A stretch of DNA of 35,715 nt. It comes from JAXMBN01 sp046349875 (GTDB lineage Bacteria > Planctomycetota > Planctomycetia > Pirellulales > Pirellulaceae). Both the position numbers and the translations under genes were made by a program. Below, piece after piece: positions 25,194 through 34,126 of this stretch. The stretch is taken from contig JAXMBN010000051.1 in the NCBI GenBank assembly GCA_046349875.1, positions 1-35,715 of the forward strand, in the 5' to 3' direction. How positions within the stretch are numbered: the first letter of the stretch is position 1; every line of letters starts with the position of its first letter. The notes beneath the pieces were generated by a model, which saw only the letters and a list, made by a program, of their open reading frames with translations, ran no database searches and was not told where the DNA came from.

Positions 25194-25469
25194 ATGACGG
25201 ATATGAGCGACCAAAAATTACCTGCACCACCTGAAGCCTCTTTTGACATTCTCGTTTCGATGCTGATTTCTCAGGCGGCCGCCGCTATGGGCCAACTGAA
25301 GATCCCTGGGCAAGAAATGCCCGAAGTGCGGATGGATTATGCCAAACACTTTATCGATCTCTTGGCCATTCTCGAAGAAAACGAAGGAAGTGTGAGCACC
25401 GAAGAGTCGACCATGATGGGCCAAGCCATCCATCAACTCCGCATGGTCTTCTTGCAACTCAACAAGTAA
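25194..25469 (+). CDS. DUF1844 family protein
   Basis: A 91-residue cytoplasmic protein. SFDILVSMLISQAAAAMGQL near residues 16–35, then MDYAKHFIDLLAILEE and a C-terminal MGQAIHQLRMVFLQLNK, are the conserved segments of DUF1844, a small helical family of unknown function found across planctomycetes and other phyla. ATG 25194 and ATG 25203 are both possible; neither has a strong ribosome binding site. It is a stand-alone gene between the ABC pseudogene and the DUF1080 gene, in the same direction as both. Confidence 0.88.
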   Translation: MTDMSDQKLPAPPEASFDILVSMLISQAAAAMGQLKIPGQEMPEVRMDYAKHFIDLLAILEENEGSVSTEESTMMGQAIHQLRMVFLQLNK

Positions 25470-25626
25470 TCGGCTGCATAAATCGATCGAACCTGCCAGG
25501 TTTGAAGACGATTGGGAGCGTTTGCACCTGGGTCGAGCCGAGGTTTCTAGGAATGCTCCGTTTTCAGACTATACTTGGGTGGTCGATCTTCTCGAATTCC
25601 TCCCCCATCTCTCTGGGTCGCACACC

Positions 25627-26659
25627 ATGAAGCGAACAGTTCTATCGATTGCCTTAGGTTTATCCTCTTCGGTCTCTGCCCTAGGACAGGCCCCGGTAGC
25701 CACCGGAGCCTGGAACGGCTCCGACTCCAGCCCCTGCTCAAGAAGCCACCAAGACGGCGCCCCAAGAGCCCGCCAAACCCGCTGATACCAAACCTGCTGA
25801 AGTAAAGACAGCGGAAGCAAAGCCAGCTGCGGGCAAGCCGGCGGTGGAGAATCCACCGATGCCGACTGCAACACCGCAGGAACCTGCGAAAGAAGTCAAA
25901 GCAGAAACCCGCGAAGAGACCAAGCCGCAACGGAAGCGTTTGCCGCACATTGGTTCGATGAACTCGGCCAAGATCCCTGGCCAACCTTGGCGTATTCACG
26001 ATGCGCTCCGTCCTCGACCTCCCGTCGTGACACCTGGTCAAGAAAACCATCTTCCACCCTCCGATGCCATCATCCTGTTTGATGGAAAGGACCTTTCCAA
26101 TTGGTGCCATCGCGGTGAAGAGGATGAGTTCTACGAAGCCGAATGGAAGATCATCGACGGCACGCTTGAAGTTGCTCCGCGTACTGGCAATCTTTATACG
26201 CTCGACAGCTTTGCCTCTTGCCAATTGCACATCGAATGGCAGATTCCAGAAGGAACGAAAGGAACGAGTCAAGGTCGCGGCAATTCGGGGATCAAACTAA
26301 TGGAGCGATTCGAGATCCAAGTCTTGGACTCATTCAACAATCGAACCTACGCGGACGGTCAAGCCGGATCGATTTACGGACAGTATCCTCCGATGGTCAA
26401 CGCCGTTCGCAAGCAAGGCGAATGGCAAGCTTATGACATCTTCTTTGAAGCTCCTGTATTCGAGAATGACAAGCTCGTTCGACCTGCCTCGGTAACCTTG
26501 CTGCACAATGGAGTGCTCGTTCAATTGCATCGCGAGTTGGCGGGACCTACGGGAGCTCGCGAACCGAAGTACACACCGATGCAGCCTGCAGCACCCTTGA
26601 TGTTGCAAGATCACGGAAACAAGATTCGTTACCGAAACATTTGGATTCGGCCTCTCTAA
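25627..26659 (+). CDS. DUF1080 (3-keto-disaccharide hydrolase-like) secreted protein with an N-terminal frameshift
   Basis: The body (ATG 25844 to 26659, 271 residues; same frame open from 25700) is a DUF1080 domain of concanavalin-like fold: IILFDGKDLSNWCHRG, EWKIIDGTLEV, SFASCQLHIEWQIPEG, GNSGIKLMERFEIQVLDSF, GSIYGQYPP and a final NKIRYRNIWIRPL. Family members are reported to act on 3-keto-glycosides. A signal peptide (MKRTVLSIALGLSSSVSALG) begins at 25627 but in another frame; that frame reads to a stop at 25785. The body frame upstream of 25844 encodes a Pro/Ala/Lys-rich linker (PTPAPAQEATKTAPQEPAKP), so one extra base near 25697–25705 separates leader from body. Either a sequencing error or a real mutation abolishing export. 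A strong terminator follows the stop. Confidence 0.85.
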
Positions 26660-26689
26660 GCTGCTGAATCGGACTTACTCCTAAAAGCG

Positions 26690-26726
26690 AAGGGGCGTGA
26701 TGCCAAACATCACGCCCCTTGTTTTT
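26690..26726 (+). terminator. Rho-independent terminator after the DUF1080 gene
   Basis: A perfect 13-bp stem (AAGGGGCGTGATG at 26690–26702 with its complement at 26708–26720, 5-nt loop CCAAA) followed by GTTTTTG, 30 bp after the DUF1080 stop. It also separates this gene from the convergent glgC. Confidence 0.9.
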
Positions 26727-26840
26727 GAATGGCGCCGATTGATCGCGGTGCCCACTCGAAGTCTTTTCAGGCCGATTGGCTAACGTCCTTCGGATATTAG
26801 AACCAAGGCCTAATATCAAAGAGCCTGACCCGAGCGATCT

Positions 26841-28145
26841 TTACATAGTCCAACCGTCTGGCAGCGTCGCATCCTTGGTCAGGATGGCGATTCCATCGCG
26901 AATAAAGCAGGGATCGAACTGATCCGATTCATTCGCGCCCGATCGATTGATCACTTGCACATGTTTCCCGATACGACAATTTTTATCGAGAATCGCGCCA
27001 TCGATGAGGCTACCAGATCCAATGCCAACCGGTATGCGACCTGCCACTTTAAGCTGCTCGATTTGACTTTCGCTTTCGAGATAGTCGGCACCCATCACGA
27101 TCGAATTGCGGATGGTTACCCCTTCTCCGATCACGCATCGCAAGCCGATGATGCTGTTTTCGATGGTTGCACCCTTTCCGATACGGCAACCATCCGCGAT
27201 GAGCGAATTCTTGACCGAAGCCCCTTCCATCAACGAAGGTGGCAAGAAGCGAGCACGCGAATAGACCGGTGCGTCTGGGCTAACGAGATCGAACGGTGGA
27301 TTGGGATTGGCCAACGAAAGATTGGCTTCGTAGAAGGCTCGAATCGTTCCGATGTCTTCCCAGTAATCATCGAAGAGGTGCACCTGAACCCGACGGCTTC
27401 GAACGGCCGCAGGAAAGACCTCTTTTCCGAAATCGGAATAGCTGGTCTTGTTGAGCACATCGAAGAGCAAATCGCGATTGAAGATATAGAGCCCCATGCT
27501 GGCCAGGCAATCGCGTCCATTGGACGAAATGCCGCGAGCGTCGATCCATTTCGGATCGGTGCGAACCATATCGAGTTCCGCTTCGGTTTGAGGCTTTTCT
27601 AAAAATCCTAGGACGCGACCTGAATCATCGCATCGCATAACACCCAAACTCTTCGCAGCCGAACGCGTGACAGGAATCGCAGCGATAGTGACTTCGGCGC
27701 CCGATTCTATGTGCGTCTTCAGCATGTCGCGATAGTCCATGCGATATAGCTGGTCACCCGAGAGGATCAAAACGTATTTGAGGTCTTTGTGATCGAGATA
27801 GCGGAGGTTCTTGCGGACCGCATCCGCCGTCCCTTCGTACCAATCGGTACCACCTTCCATCGTTTGCTGAGCCGCCAAAAGTTCGACGAAGCCACCGCTG
27901 AAATGATCGAAGCGATAGGTTTGTCGAATATGCTTGTGAAGACTGACACTCAAAAACTGCGTCAACACATAGATGCGATTGATCCCCGAATTCACGCAAT
28001 TGGAAATCGGGATGTCGATCAAGCGATATTTAGCGGCCAACGGGACGGCGGGTTTGGCGCGAATCTTGGTAAGCGGAAAGAGTCGAGTCCCTCGTCCCCC
28101 ACCGAGAATCAAGCAGGTGACTGAACGCAGATCAGGTGTCAACAT
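26841..28145 (-). CDS. glgC: Glucose-1-phosphate adenylyltransferase
   Basis: Makes ADP-glucose from ATP and glucose-1-phosphate, the committed step of bacterial glycogen synthesis. 434 residues from ATG 28145, the usual length. The N-terminal nucleotidyltransferase domain begins TCLILGGGRGTRLFPLTKIR followed by AKPAVPLAAKYRLIDIPISN, with ILSGDQLYRMDY near 135–146, GFLEKP near 200, and DYWEDIGT near 270. The C-terminal left-handed β-helix has the hexapeptide-like SLIADGCRIGKGATIENS and GVTIRNSIVMGADYLES. The frame stays open 24 codons further upstream (28217), but MLTPDLRSV is the normal family start. It is divergent from the M20–GNAT gene, and no other glycogen genes are in the window. Confidence 0.95.
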   Translation of the reverse strand: MLTPDLRSVTCLILGGGRGTRLFPLTKIRAKPAVPLAAKYRLIDIPISNCVNSGINRIYVLTQFLSVSLHKHIRQTYRFDHFSGGFVELLAAQQTMEGGTDWYEGTADAVRKNLRYLDHKDLKYVLILSGDQLYRMDYRDMLKTHIESGAEVTIAAIPVTRSAAKSLGVMRCDDSGRVLGFLEKPQTEAELDMVRTDPKWIDARGISSNGRDCLASMGLYIFNRDLLFDVLNKTSYSDFGKEVFPAAVRSRRVQVHLFDDYWEDIGTIRAFYEANLSLANPNPPFDLVSPDAPVYSRARFLPPSLMEGASVKNSLIADGCRIGKGATIENSIIGLRCVIGEGVTIRNSIVMGADYLESESQIEQLKVAGRIPVGIGSGSLIDGAILDKNCRIGKHVQVINRSGANESDQFDPCFIRDGIAILTKDATLPDGWTM

Positions 28146-28375
28146 TGTGGTGTTTGTCCAAGATGCAAGGCAAGTTTTAAACCGACTGGAACCTCTCCCA
28201 AATCTCTGTCTTAGCATACCATCGGGCCTAGGCCATCGACAGTCGATTTTGATGAACCTCGGATCAAGGTTTGCATTCCCAGATCAACAAAAAATGGTAA
28301 AACACCCTTCTCTGTTGATTTTTTGCTGGTTTTGGTGGGTAAATCACCAATCGTTCCCCCTGAAGGGTTTTCCAC

Positions 28376-30013
28376 ATGGACGTCGCTCAATATGCCATGG
28401 AACTGGTCTCGATTCCTTCGGTCAGTTCCGTTTCCAACGAGCGCATCAGTCGCGTGATCGCCGACCATTTGCGGCGAATGGGATTCGAAGTCGAATGGCT
28501 CACTTACAAAGATGCAAACGGTGAGCGTAAAGTCAATTTGATTGCCAAGCGAGGCGAAGGCTCGGGAGGAGTTGCGTATCTATCGCATTCCGATGTGGTT
28601 CCCGCCGACGATTGGAGTCTCGATTTTTGTGGTGCGTTTCGTCCGATCATCCAAGACGAACGACTCTGGGGTCGAGGTTCATGCGATATGAAAGGATCGA
28701 TCGCATGCGCCTTGGCAGCGATCGAGCGCATTTCCATTTCGGAACAAACCTCACCCATTTACTTCATCTGCACGGCCGATGAAGAGTTGGGCACGATGGG
28801 AGCTCGCCAAGTCGACACCGATTCCAAGTTCTTCGCGGAAATGGTTGAGCAAGAAGTATTCGGCATCGTCGGTGAACCCACAGAGCTTGGTGTCGTTCAT
28901 GCGCACAAAGGTGGAGTCGGCATCACCGTATCGGCTCGCGGCAAGAGTGCTCATAGCAGTCTTGCAATAGGTATCAATGCAAATTACACCCTCATCCCCA
29001 TCCTCCCTTTGCTTCTTGAAATCCAAAAGGAATCGGAGAGTTCACTACAGTACCGATCCGATACCTTCAACCCACCGACTCTTTCGTGGAACATGATCCT
29101 CCGCAATGTCCCCGAAGCGATCAACGTCACTCCGAGCTTGGCGCAGGCCTGTATCTTCCTGCGTCCTATGCCTCATGTCGACCATCAACCGTTGGTCGAT
29201 CGCGTCCAACGGGCAGCCGAAGCGTTGGGATTGGAGTTCGATTACGTCGATAAGACACCTCCCTTCTGGGTTCCCAAAGATGCTTCGTGTGTTCGCTTCA
29301 TGGAAACGATCACAGGCGATACCGATGCGCATACCGTTTGTTATGCGACCGATGGTGGAGTTCTCAGACGACTTAAGAATCTCGTCGTGTGCGGGCCAGG
29401 GAGCATCGATCAAGCGCATCGCAACAATGAATGGATATCGCTCGAACAACTCCATCGCGGTGTGGACGTCTATGAACGAGCCTTTCGTGAATGGGATTCG
29501 TGGAAAGCCACCGGCAAGATATCCGATCGTCCAAGCCTACCAAGTGTCCGAACGAGCACAGAGCCTTCCTCGAATTGGCAATTGGAGGTTCGAGCCGCAT
29601 CGGACGACGATTTGATGGAAGTCCAATCCTTCCTGCAAACGTTTGTCAATCAAAACAAAGTTCTCCGTCGCAGTCGCGCGGAGCTTGGAACGCTCTTGGC
29701 CAACGGTTTTATTGCGACGGTCGAGAACAAAATGGTGGGCTTCTGCGCCATCGAAATCTATTCGCGCAAGCTTGGGGAAATCCAATGCCTCGCGGTCGAT
29801 GAACGCTACCAAGGTCGAGGTATCGGTACGGCATTGGTGCAAAAATGTGTGGAACGGGGCCGCGAAAAAGGGATCCTCGAGATCATGGCCATCAGCTCCT
29901 CGGAAGGCTTCCTCCGCAAACTCGGATTCGACTATTCCCTACCTGACCAGAAGCGGGCACTCTTCTGTCAGCTACGAAGCCGTGAAGAAATGTACACTCA
30001 CGCCGAAGAATAA
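28376..30013 (+). CDS. M20 deacetylase (ArgE/DapE-type) fused to a GNAT N-acetylglutamate-synthase-like domain
   Basis: A 545-residue two-domain cytoplasmic enzyme. Residues 1–395 are an M20 zinc hydrolase of the ArgE/DapE type: metal ligands in LSHSDVVPADDW (H71, D73), GRGSCDMKG (D104), and TADEELG (E136/E137), GEPTELGVVHAHKGG, the dimerisation-lid SARGKSAHSS, and GPGSIDQAHRNNEWIS near the end. Residues 403–535 are a GNAT acetyltransferase with the acetyl-CoA loop YQGRGIGTA (about 478–486). Its sequence, RRSRAELGTLLANGFIATVE then EIYSRKLGEIQCLAVDERY and GFLRKLGF, resembles the GNAT part of ArgA-type N-acetylglutamate synthases. If so, one chain releases acetate from N-acetylornithine and acetylates glutamate at the start of arginine synthesis. 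The frame is continuous with a linker at 385–402, so the fusion is real in this sequence. Exact substrates are inferred. Confidence 0.88.
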   Translation: MDVAQYAMELVSIPSVSSVSNERISRVIADHLRRMGFEVEWLTYKDANGERKVNLIAKRGEGSGGVAYLSHSDVVPADDWSLDFCGAFRPIIQDERLWGRGSCDMKGSIACALAAIERISISEQTSPIYFICTADEELGTMGARQVDTDSKFFAEMVEQEVFGIVGEPTELGVVHAHKGGVGITVSARGKSAHSSLAIGINANYTLIPILPLLLEIQKESESSLQYRSDTFNPPTLSWNMILRNVPEAINVTPSLAQACIFLRPMPHVDHQPLVDRVQRAAEALGLEFDYVDKTPPFWVPKDASCVRFMETITGDTDAHTVCYATDGGVLRRLKNLVVCGPGSIDQAHRNNEWISLEQLHRGVDVYERAFREWDSWKATGKISDRPSLPSVRTSTEPSSNWQLEVRAASDDDLMEVQSFLQTFVNQNKVLRRSRAELGTLLANGFIATVENKMVGFCAIEIYSRKLGEIQCLAVDERYQGRGIGTALVQKCVERGREKGILEIMAISSSEGFLRKLGFDYSLPDQKRALFCQLRSREEMYTHAEE

Positions 30014-30209
30014 CCCCTTAAAACAAGGCCTTCCAGGGGGCACGAGCCACTCAATCTTGCCTCATCGGCAAACTTCATGGCACAATAGTCCGCGAGATTT
30101 CAACCATCGTAGCTTTGCTGGATGGTAGAATATTGGAAAAGCCTTCCTGCGATCCTTCCTCGCCCCCTTCCCTCCTACTTTCTCCCGATGTGACTTTCGG
30201 AGGAACCCC

Positions 30210-31553
30210 ATGCTGACGATTCACGGCAACCCGAGCCGGATGTGTGATGGAGTCTCACGTCGAAACTTCCTCAAGATTGGTGGCTTGAGCTTCGGTGTTG
30301 GTGGATTCTCTTTGGCTGATTTGTACAAAGCAGAAGCTGCCAATGGAGTTCGAGGTTCGAACAAAGCCATCATCAATATCTTTTTGGGTGGTGGCCCTCC
30401 TCACCAAGACATGTGGGAGATCAAGACCGAAGCTCCCTCGGAGATTCGTGGTGAGTTTCGTCCGATTCCGACCAATGTACCGGGCATTGCTATTTGCGAA
30501 GTCTTTCCTGAAATCGCTAAGCGAATGGACAAAGCCGTCGTCATTCGTTCGGTTGTGGGATGCAAAGATCGCCATGAAGCCTATCAATGCATGACTGGTT
30601 GGTTTGCTGATGAGCTCAAGCCCTTGGGTGGGCGACCTTCGATTGGTTCCGCGATCACCAAACTCCTCGGCCCGAAAGAGCCATCGGTGCCACCGTATGT
30701 TGGACTCGCCTCCAAGACCCAACACGTTCCGTGGTCTGATTCGGGAAGCCCCGGGTTTCTCGGTGCGGCCTTCTCGCCGTTCAAACCGGACGGCCCAGGG
30801 ATGGACAACATGAAGCTCAATGGAATCGGGCTCGATCGTTTGCAAGATCGACGCGGTCTCCTGAAGAGCCTCGACACGCTGAAGCGCGATATTGACCATT
30901 CGGGAACGATGGCCGGAATGGATGCCTTCGAGCAAAGAGCGTTGGATGTTTTGACCAGCAGCAAACTTTTAGACGCTTTAGATCTTTCTAAAGAAGATCC
31001 GAATCTCGTAGCGCGCTATGGAGACGGTAAGCCTTACAAGTATCAGTACGATGGAGCGCCGACCTGCAATGACCATCTGCTGATTGCTCGTCGATTGGTG
31101 GAAGCTGGCGTTCGCGTCGTGAGCTTGAGTTATGGTCGCTGGGACAGCCATGGTCAAAACTTTGATTTGGTTCGCGACCATGGTGGCAAACTCGATCAAT
31201 GCCTCAGTGCCTTGATCGACGACCTCGAATCGCGAGGCATGCTCGACGATGTATCGGTGGTTGTTTGGGGTGAATTTGGTAGGACACCTAAGATCAATAA
31301 CCAAGCGGGTCGCGATCACTGGTCACAAGTGAGTTGTGCCTACTTGGTCGGTGGTGGAATCCGCGGTGGACAAGCCATCGGGGCGACCAATCGCTTGGGC
31401 GAATACGCGACGGAACGCCCCGTTCACATGCAAGAAATCGTCGCCACTCTCTATCACAACATGGGCATCGATCCCCAAGGTACGACATTGGTCGACCCCA
31501 CAGGTCGTCCGCAGCATTTAGTGGATCGCGGCCCCCTACCGGAACTCATCTAG
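30210..31553 (+). CDS. DUF1501 family protein, Tat signal (third copy)
   Basis: A 447-residue DUF1501 protein with a classical twin-arginine leader (SRRNFLKIGGLSFGVGGFSL). Landmarks: IINIFLGGGPPHQDMWEIKT (about 54–73), VVIRSVVGCKDRHEAYQCMT, VGLASKTQHVPWSDSG, LLIARRLVEAGVRVVSLSYG, WDSHGQNFD, and VWGEFGRTPKINNQAGRDHW at the C-terminus, where the conserved Asp/His could bind metal. The ribosome binding site GGAGG (30199–30203) is 6 nt before the ATG. It is the first gene of a likely three-gene operon with the DUF1549/1553 gene (52 bp downstream) and the PPC-like gene. Substrate unknown. Confidence 0.94.
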   Translation: MLTIHGNPSRMCDGVSRRNFLKIGGLSFGVGGFSLADLYKAEAANGVRGSNKAIINIFLGGGPPHQDMWEIKTEAPSEIRGEFRPIPTNVPGIAICEVFPEIAKRMDKAVVIRSVVGCKDRHEAYQCMTGWFADELKPLGGRPSIGSAITKLLGPKEPSVPPYVGLASKTQHVPWSDSGSPGFLGAAFSPFKPDGPGMDNMKLNGIGLDRLQDRRGLLKSLDTLKRDIDHSGTMAGMDAFEQRALDVLTSSKLLDALDLSKEDPNLVARYGDGKPYKYQYDGAPTCNDHLLIARRLVEAGVRVVSLSYGRWDSHGQNFDLVRDHGGKLDQCLSALIDDLESRGMLDDVSVVVWGEFGRTPKINNQAGRDHWSQVSCAYLVGGGIRGGQAIGATNRLGEYATERPVHMQEIVATLYHNMGIDPQGTTLVDPTGRPQHLVDRGPLPELI

Positions 31554-31605
31554 TGCCCCTTAAGGGATCCTAGCTCCGAATGAACTCAACGAAGAATAAC
31601 AAACG

Positions 31606-34086
31606 ATGATCCGATTTGTTTCTGCATGGTTTGCGATGTTGGGCATTTGCCTTGGCATGACCTCTCTGTCCGTTTCGTTGGTAATGGCAGGCGAGAATGC
31701 ACCACTCTCCATCGAAACCCATTTGCTTGCCAAACGAGACGCCATGCCGAGCTTGTTGCTTCAAGGAAGTGATGCGCGTTGGCAATTGCAGATCAGTCAA
31801 CAAGGATCGATGGGGCCTGAAGACGTCACGCGCGATGTGTCCTATCAGATCGAGCCGGCCGATGTGGCTCAGGTCGATCGCGATGGACTCTTACGTCCTC
31901 TGAAGAACGGCAAAGCGACACTGCGAGCCTTGCATGAAGGGCGAATGACCGATCCAGTCGAGATTGAGGTTACCGCCTTTGACGATCAACGTCCCGTCAA
32001 TTTCCCGAATCAGGTCGTACCCATTTTCACGAAGTATTCATGCAATAGTGGCGGTTGCCATGGGAAGCTCGCAGGACAAAACGGCTTTCGCCTTTCCCTC
32101 CTTGGTTTCGAACCCACCGAAGACTACGAACATTTGGTGAAGGAGTCGCGAGGTCGACGTTTATTCCCTGGTGCTCCAGACCAGAGCCTTCTCTTGCTCA
32201 AAGCGGTGAATGCTTCACCTCATGGTGGCGGGCAAAAGATTGAAGTGGATTCGCACGAGTATCGTTTGTTGCGACGTTGGATCCAACAAGCCATGCCCTA
32301 CGGCGAAGCAACCGATCCGACGTTGGTGGGCATCGAACTTCATCCGCAAGAGCGGATCATGCATCGCAATTCGCAGCAACAACTCTCGGTCGTGGCTCGC
32401 TATTCCGATGGTTCGGTGGAAAACATTACTCGAACGGTTCAGTTTGAATCCAACAATATGGAAATGGCAGACGTCACCAGTACGGGTTTAGTTAAAACTC
32501 GTGACATGGCAGGTGTGGTATCGATCATGGCTCGCTATCAAGGGAAGGTTGCTGTCTTTCGAGCCAGCATTCCTCTGGGAGCATCGATCGATACATGGCC
32601 CGAACCCAAGAATGGAATCGACAACGCCGTTCTCGCGAAACTGAAAGGACTCGGGATTCCGGTCTCGCCCCTCAGTGATGACGCAACCTTTTTGCGACGC
32701 GTCACGCTCGACTTGGCAGGACGCTTGCCCACGGTGGAGGAAGCTCGCTCGTTCATTGCCGACAAGTCGGCCGACAAACGAGCCCAATGGATCGATCGAC
32801 TTCTGCAAAGCGAAAGCTATGCCGACTACTTTGCGAGCAAATGGAACGCGATTCTTCGCAATCGCAAATCGTCTCCCGAAAGCCAATACGGTTCGATGGC
32901 TTTTCATGAATGGATTCGACAAAGCCTCTACGACAACAAACCTTACGATCGATTCGTCAAAGAAATCGTAACCGCTTCTGGCTCGATTGAATCCCATCCA
33001 CCTGTCGTTTGGTATCGCGAGGTGAACAATCTAGAGTCGCGAGTCGAGGATGCAGCGCAGCTCTTTTTGGGACAACGCGTTCAATGCGCGCGATGCCACC
33101 ATCATCCATTCGAGAAATGGAGCCAGGCCGACTATTATCAGCTCGCAGCATTCTTCACTACGATGGAGAAGAAGGAAGGACGCTCCAATCAAGATCCAGT
33201 ATTCGTTGCCAAGGTCGCGGATCCTTCGGCGCCCCATCCGAAATCGGGTCAAAGCCTCAAGCCAGCTGGTCTCGATGGCCCGACGCTATCGATACCTTCT
33301 TCCGACGATCCACGACGCGCCTTCGCCGATTGGATGGTACAACCCAACAATCCATTCTTTGCCAAGTCATTGGTCAATCGTTACTGGAAACACTTCTTTG
33401 GAATCGGGTTGATTGAACCCGAGGATGATCTTCGGATCACCAACCCTGCGTCCAATCCCGAACTGCTCGAATTCTTAGAGAAGAGCTTCGTGGAGAGTGG
33501 CTATGATTTGAAGGCTCTGATTCGACTCATTTGCAATTCGTACACCTATCAAGTTGCATCGGATGCGGATGAGTGGAATCGATCCGACTCCAATGGTTAT
33601 TCCCGGTTTTATCCTAAACGCTTGCAGGCCGAAGTATTGCTCGATGCAATCGATACCGTTTGTGGATCGCAGACGGCGTTTGATGGGATGCCGCAAGGAA
33701 CACGGGCCATCAGTTTGCCCAACACCGCATTCAACTCCTACTTCCTTACCGTCTTTGGTCGCCCCGAATCGGCGACAGCCTGTGAATGCGAACGCACTCA
33801 ATCGGCCAACCTCGCGCAAAGCCTTCACCTTTTGAACTCGAAAGAGATTCAAACCAAACTGAGTGCCGAGCGTGGTCGAGCGGCTCGCTGGATGAGTGAA
33901 ACACCTTCAAACGATGCGGATCGTATCCGCGAACTGTACATGGTGGCATTTTCCCGAGAACCCGAGCCGAAGGAAATGGAATCGGCAATGGGATATCTCG
34001 ATCGAAAACGAAGTCAGATCAAGGATGCATACGAAGACCTAGTTTGGGCCATCATCAACAGCAAAGAGTTTTTGTTCAATCATTGA
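31606..34086 (+). CDS. Secreted DUF1549/DUF1553 protein with Ig-like segments and a CX4CH motif
   Basis: An 826-residue exported protein. A signal peptide (1–28, ending SLVMAG) is followed by a bacterial Ig-like segment (about 50–125: DVSYQIEPADVAQVDRDGLL), then a putative haem-binding region with CNSGGCH starting at residue 146 in FTKYSCNSGGCHGKLAGQNG, a spacing of four rather than two residues between the cysteines. A second Ig-like segment follows (about 240–325), then DUF1549 (FLRRVTLDLAGRLPTVEEAR; YADYFASKWNAILRN) with a canonical CARCH at about 494 (QCARCHHHPFEKWSQADYY), and DUF1553 (FAKSLVNRYWKHFFGIGLI; LICNSYTYQVAS; SRFYPKRLQAEVLLDAID). It lies between DUF1501 and the PPC-like gene in the same direction. 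Confidence 0.93.
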   Translation: MIRFVSAWFAMLGICLGMTSLSVSLVMAGENAPLSIETHLLAKRDAMPSLLLQGSDARWQLQISQQGSMGPEDVTRDVSYQIEPADVAQVDRDGLLRPLKNGKATLRALHEGRMTDPVEIEVTAFDDQRPVNFPNQVVPIFTKYSCNSGGCHGKLAGQNGFRLSLLGFEPTEDYEHLVKESRGRRLFPGAPDQSLLLLKAVNASPHGGGQKIEVDSHEYRLLRRWIQQAMPYGEATDPTLVGIELHPQERIMHRNSQQQLSVVARYSDGSVENITRTVQFESNNMEMADVTSTGLVKTRDMAGVVSIMARYQGKVAVFRASIPLGASIDTWPEPKNGIDNAVLAKLKGLGIPVSPLSDDATFLRRVTLDLAGRLPTVEEARSFIADKSADKRAQWIDRLLQSESYADYFASKWNAILRNRKSSPESQYGSMAFHEWIRQSLYDNKPYDRFVKEIVTASGSIESHPPVVWYREVNNLESRVEDAAQLFLGQRVQCARCHHHPFEKWSQADYYQLAAFFTTMEKKEGRSNQDPVFVAKVADPSAPHPKSGQSLKPAGLDGPTLSIPSSDDPRRAFADWMVQPNNPFFAKSLVNRYWKHFFGIGLIEPEDDLRITNPASNPELLEFLEKSFVESGYDLKALIRLICNSYTYQVASDADEWNRSDSNGYSRFYPKRLQAEVLLDAIDTVCGSQTAFDGMPQGTRAISLPNTAFNSYFLTVFGRPESATACECERTQSANLAQSLHLLNSKEIQTKLSAERGRAARWMSETPSNDADRIRELYMVAFSREPEPKEMESAMGYLDRKRSQIKDAYEDLVWAIINSKEFLFNH

Positions 34087-34126
34087 TTTGTCGCCTCGCC
34101 ACTTTGCTCCCACCTTGGTCTTCATC

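Noticed and set aside
28260..28335. ATCAACA…TGTTGAT inverted repeat before the M20–GNAT gene
   Set aside because: Seven-bp arms separated by over 20 bp in an A/T-rich region; likely chance.
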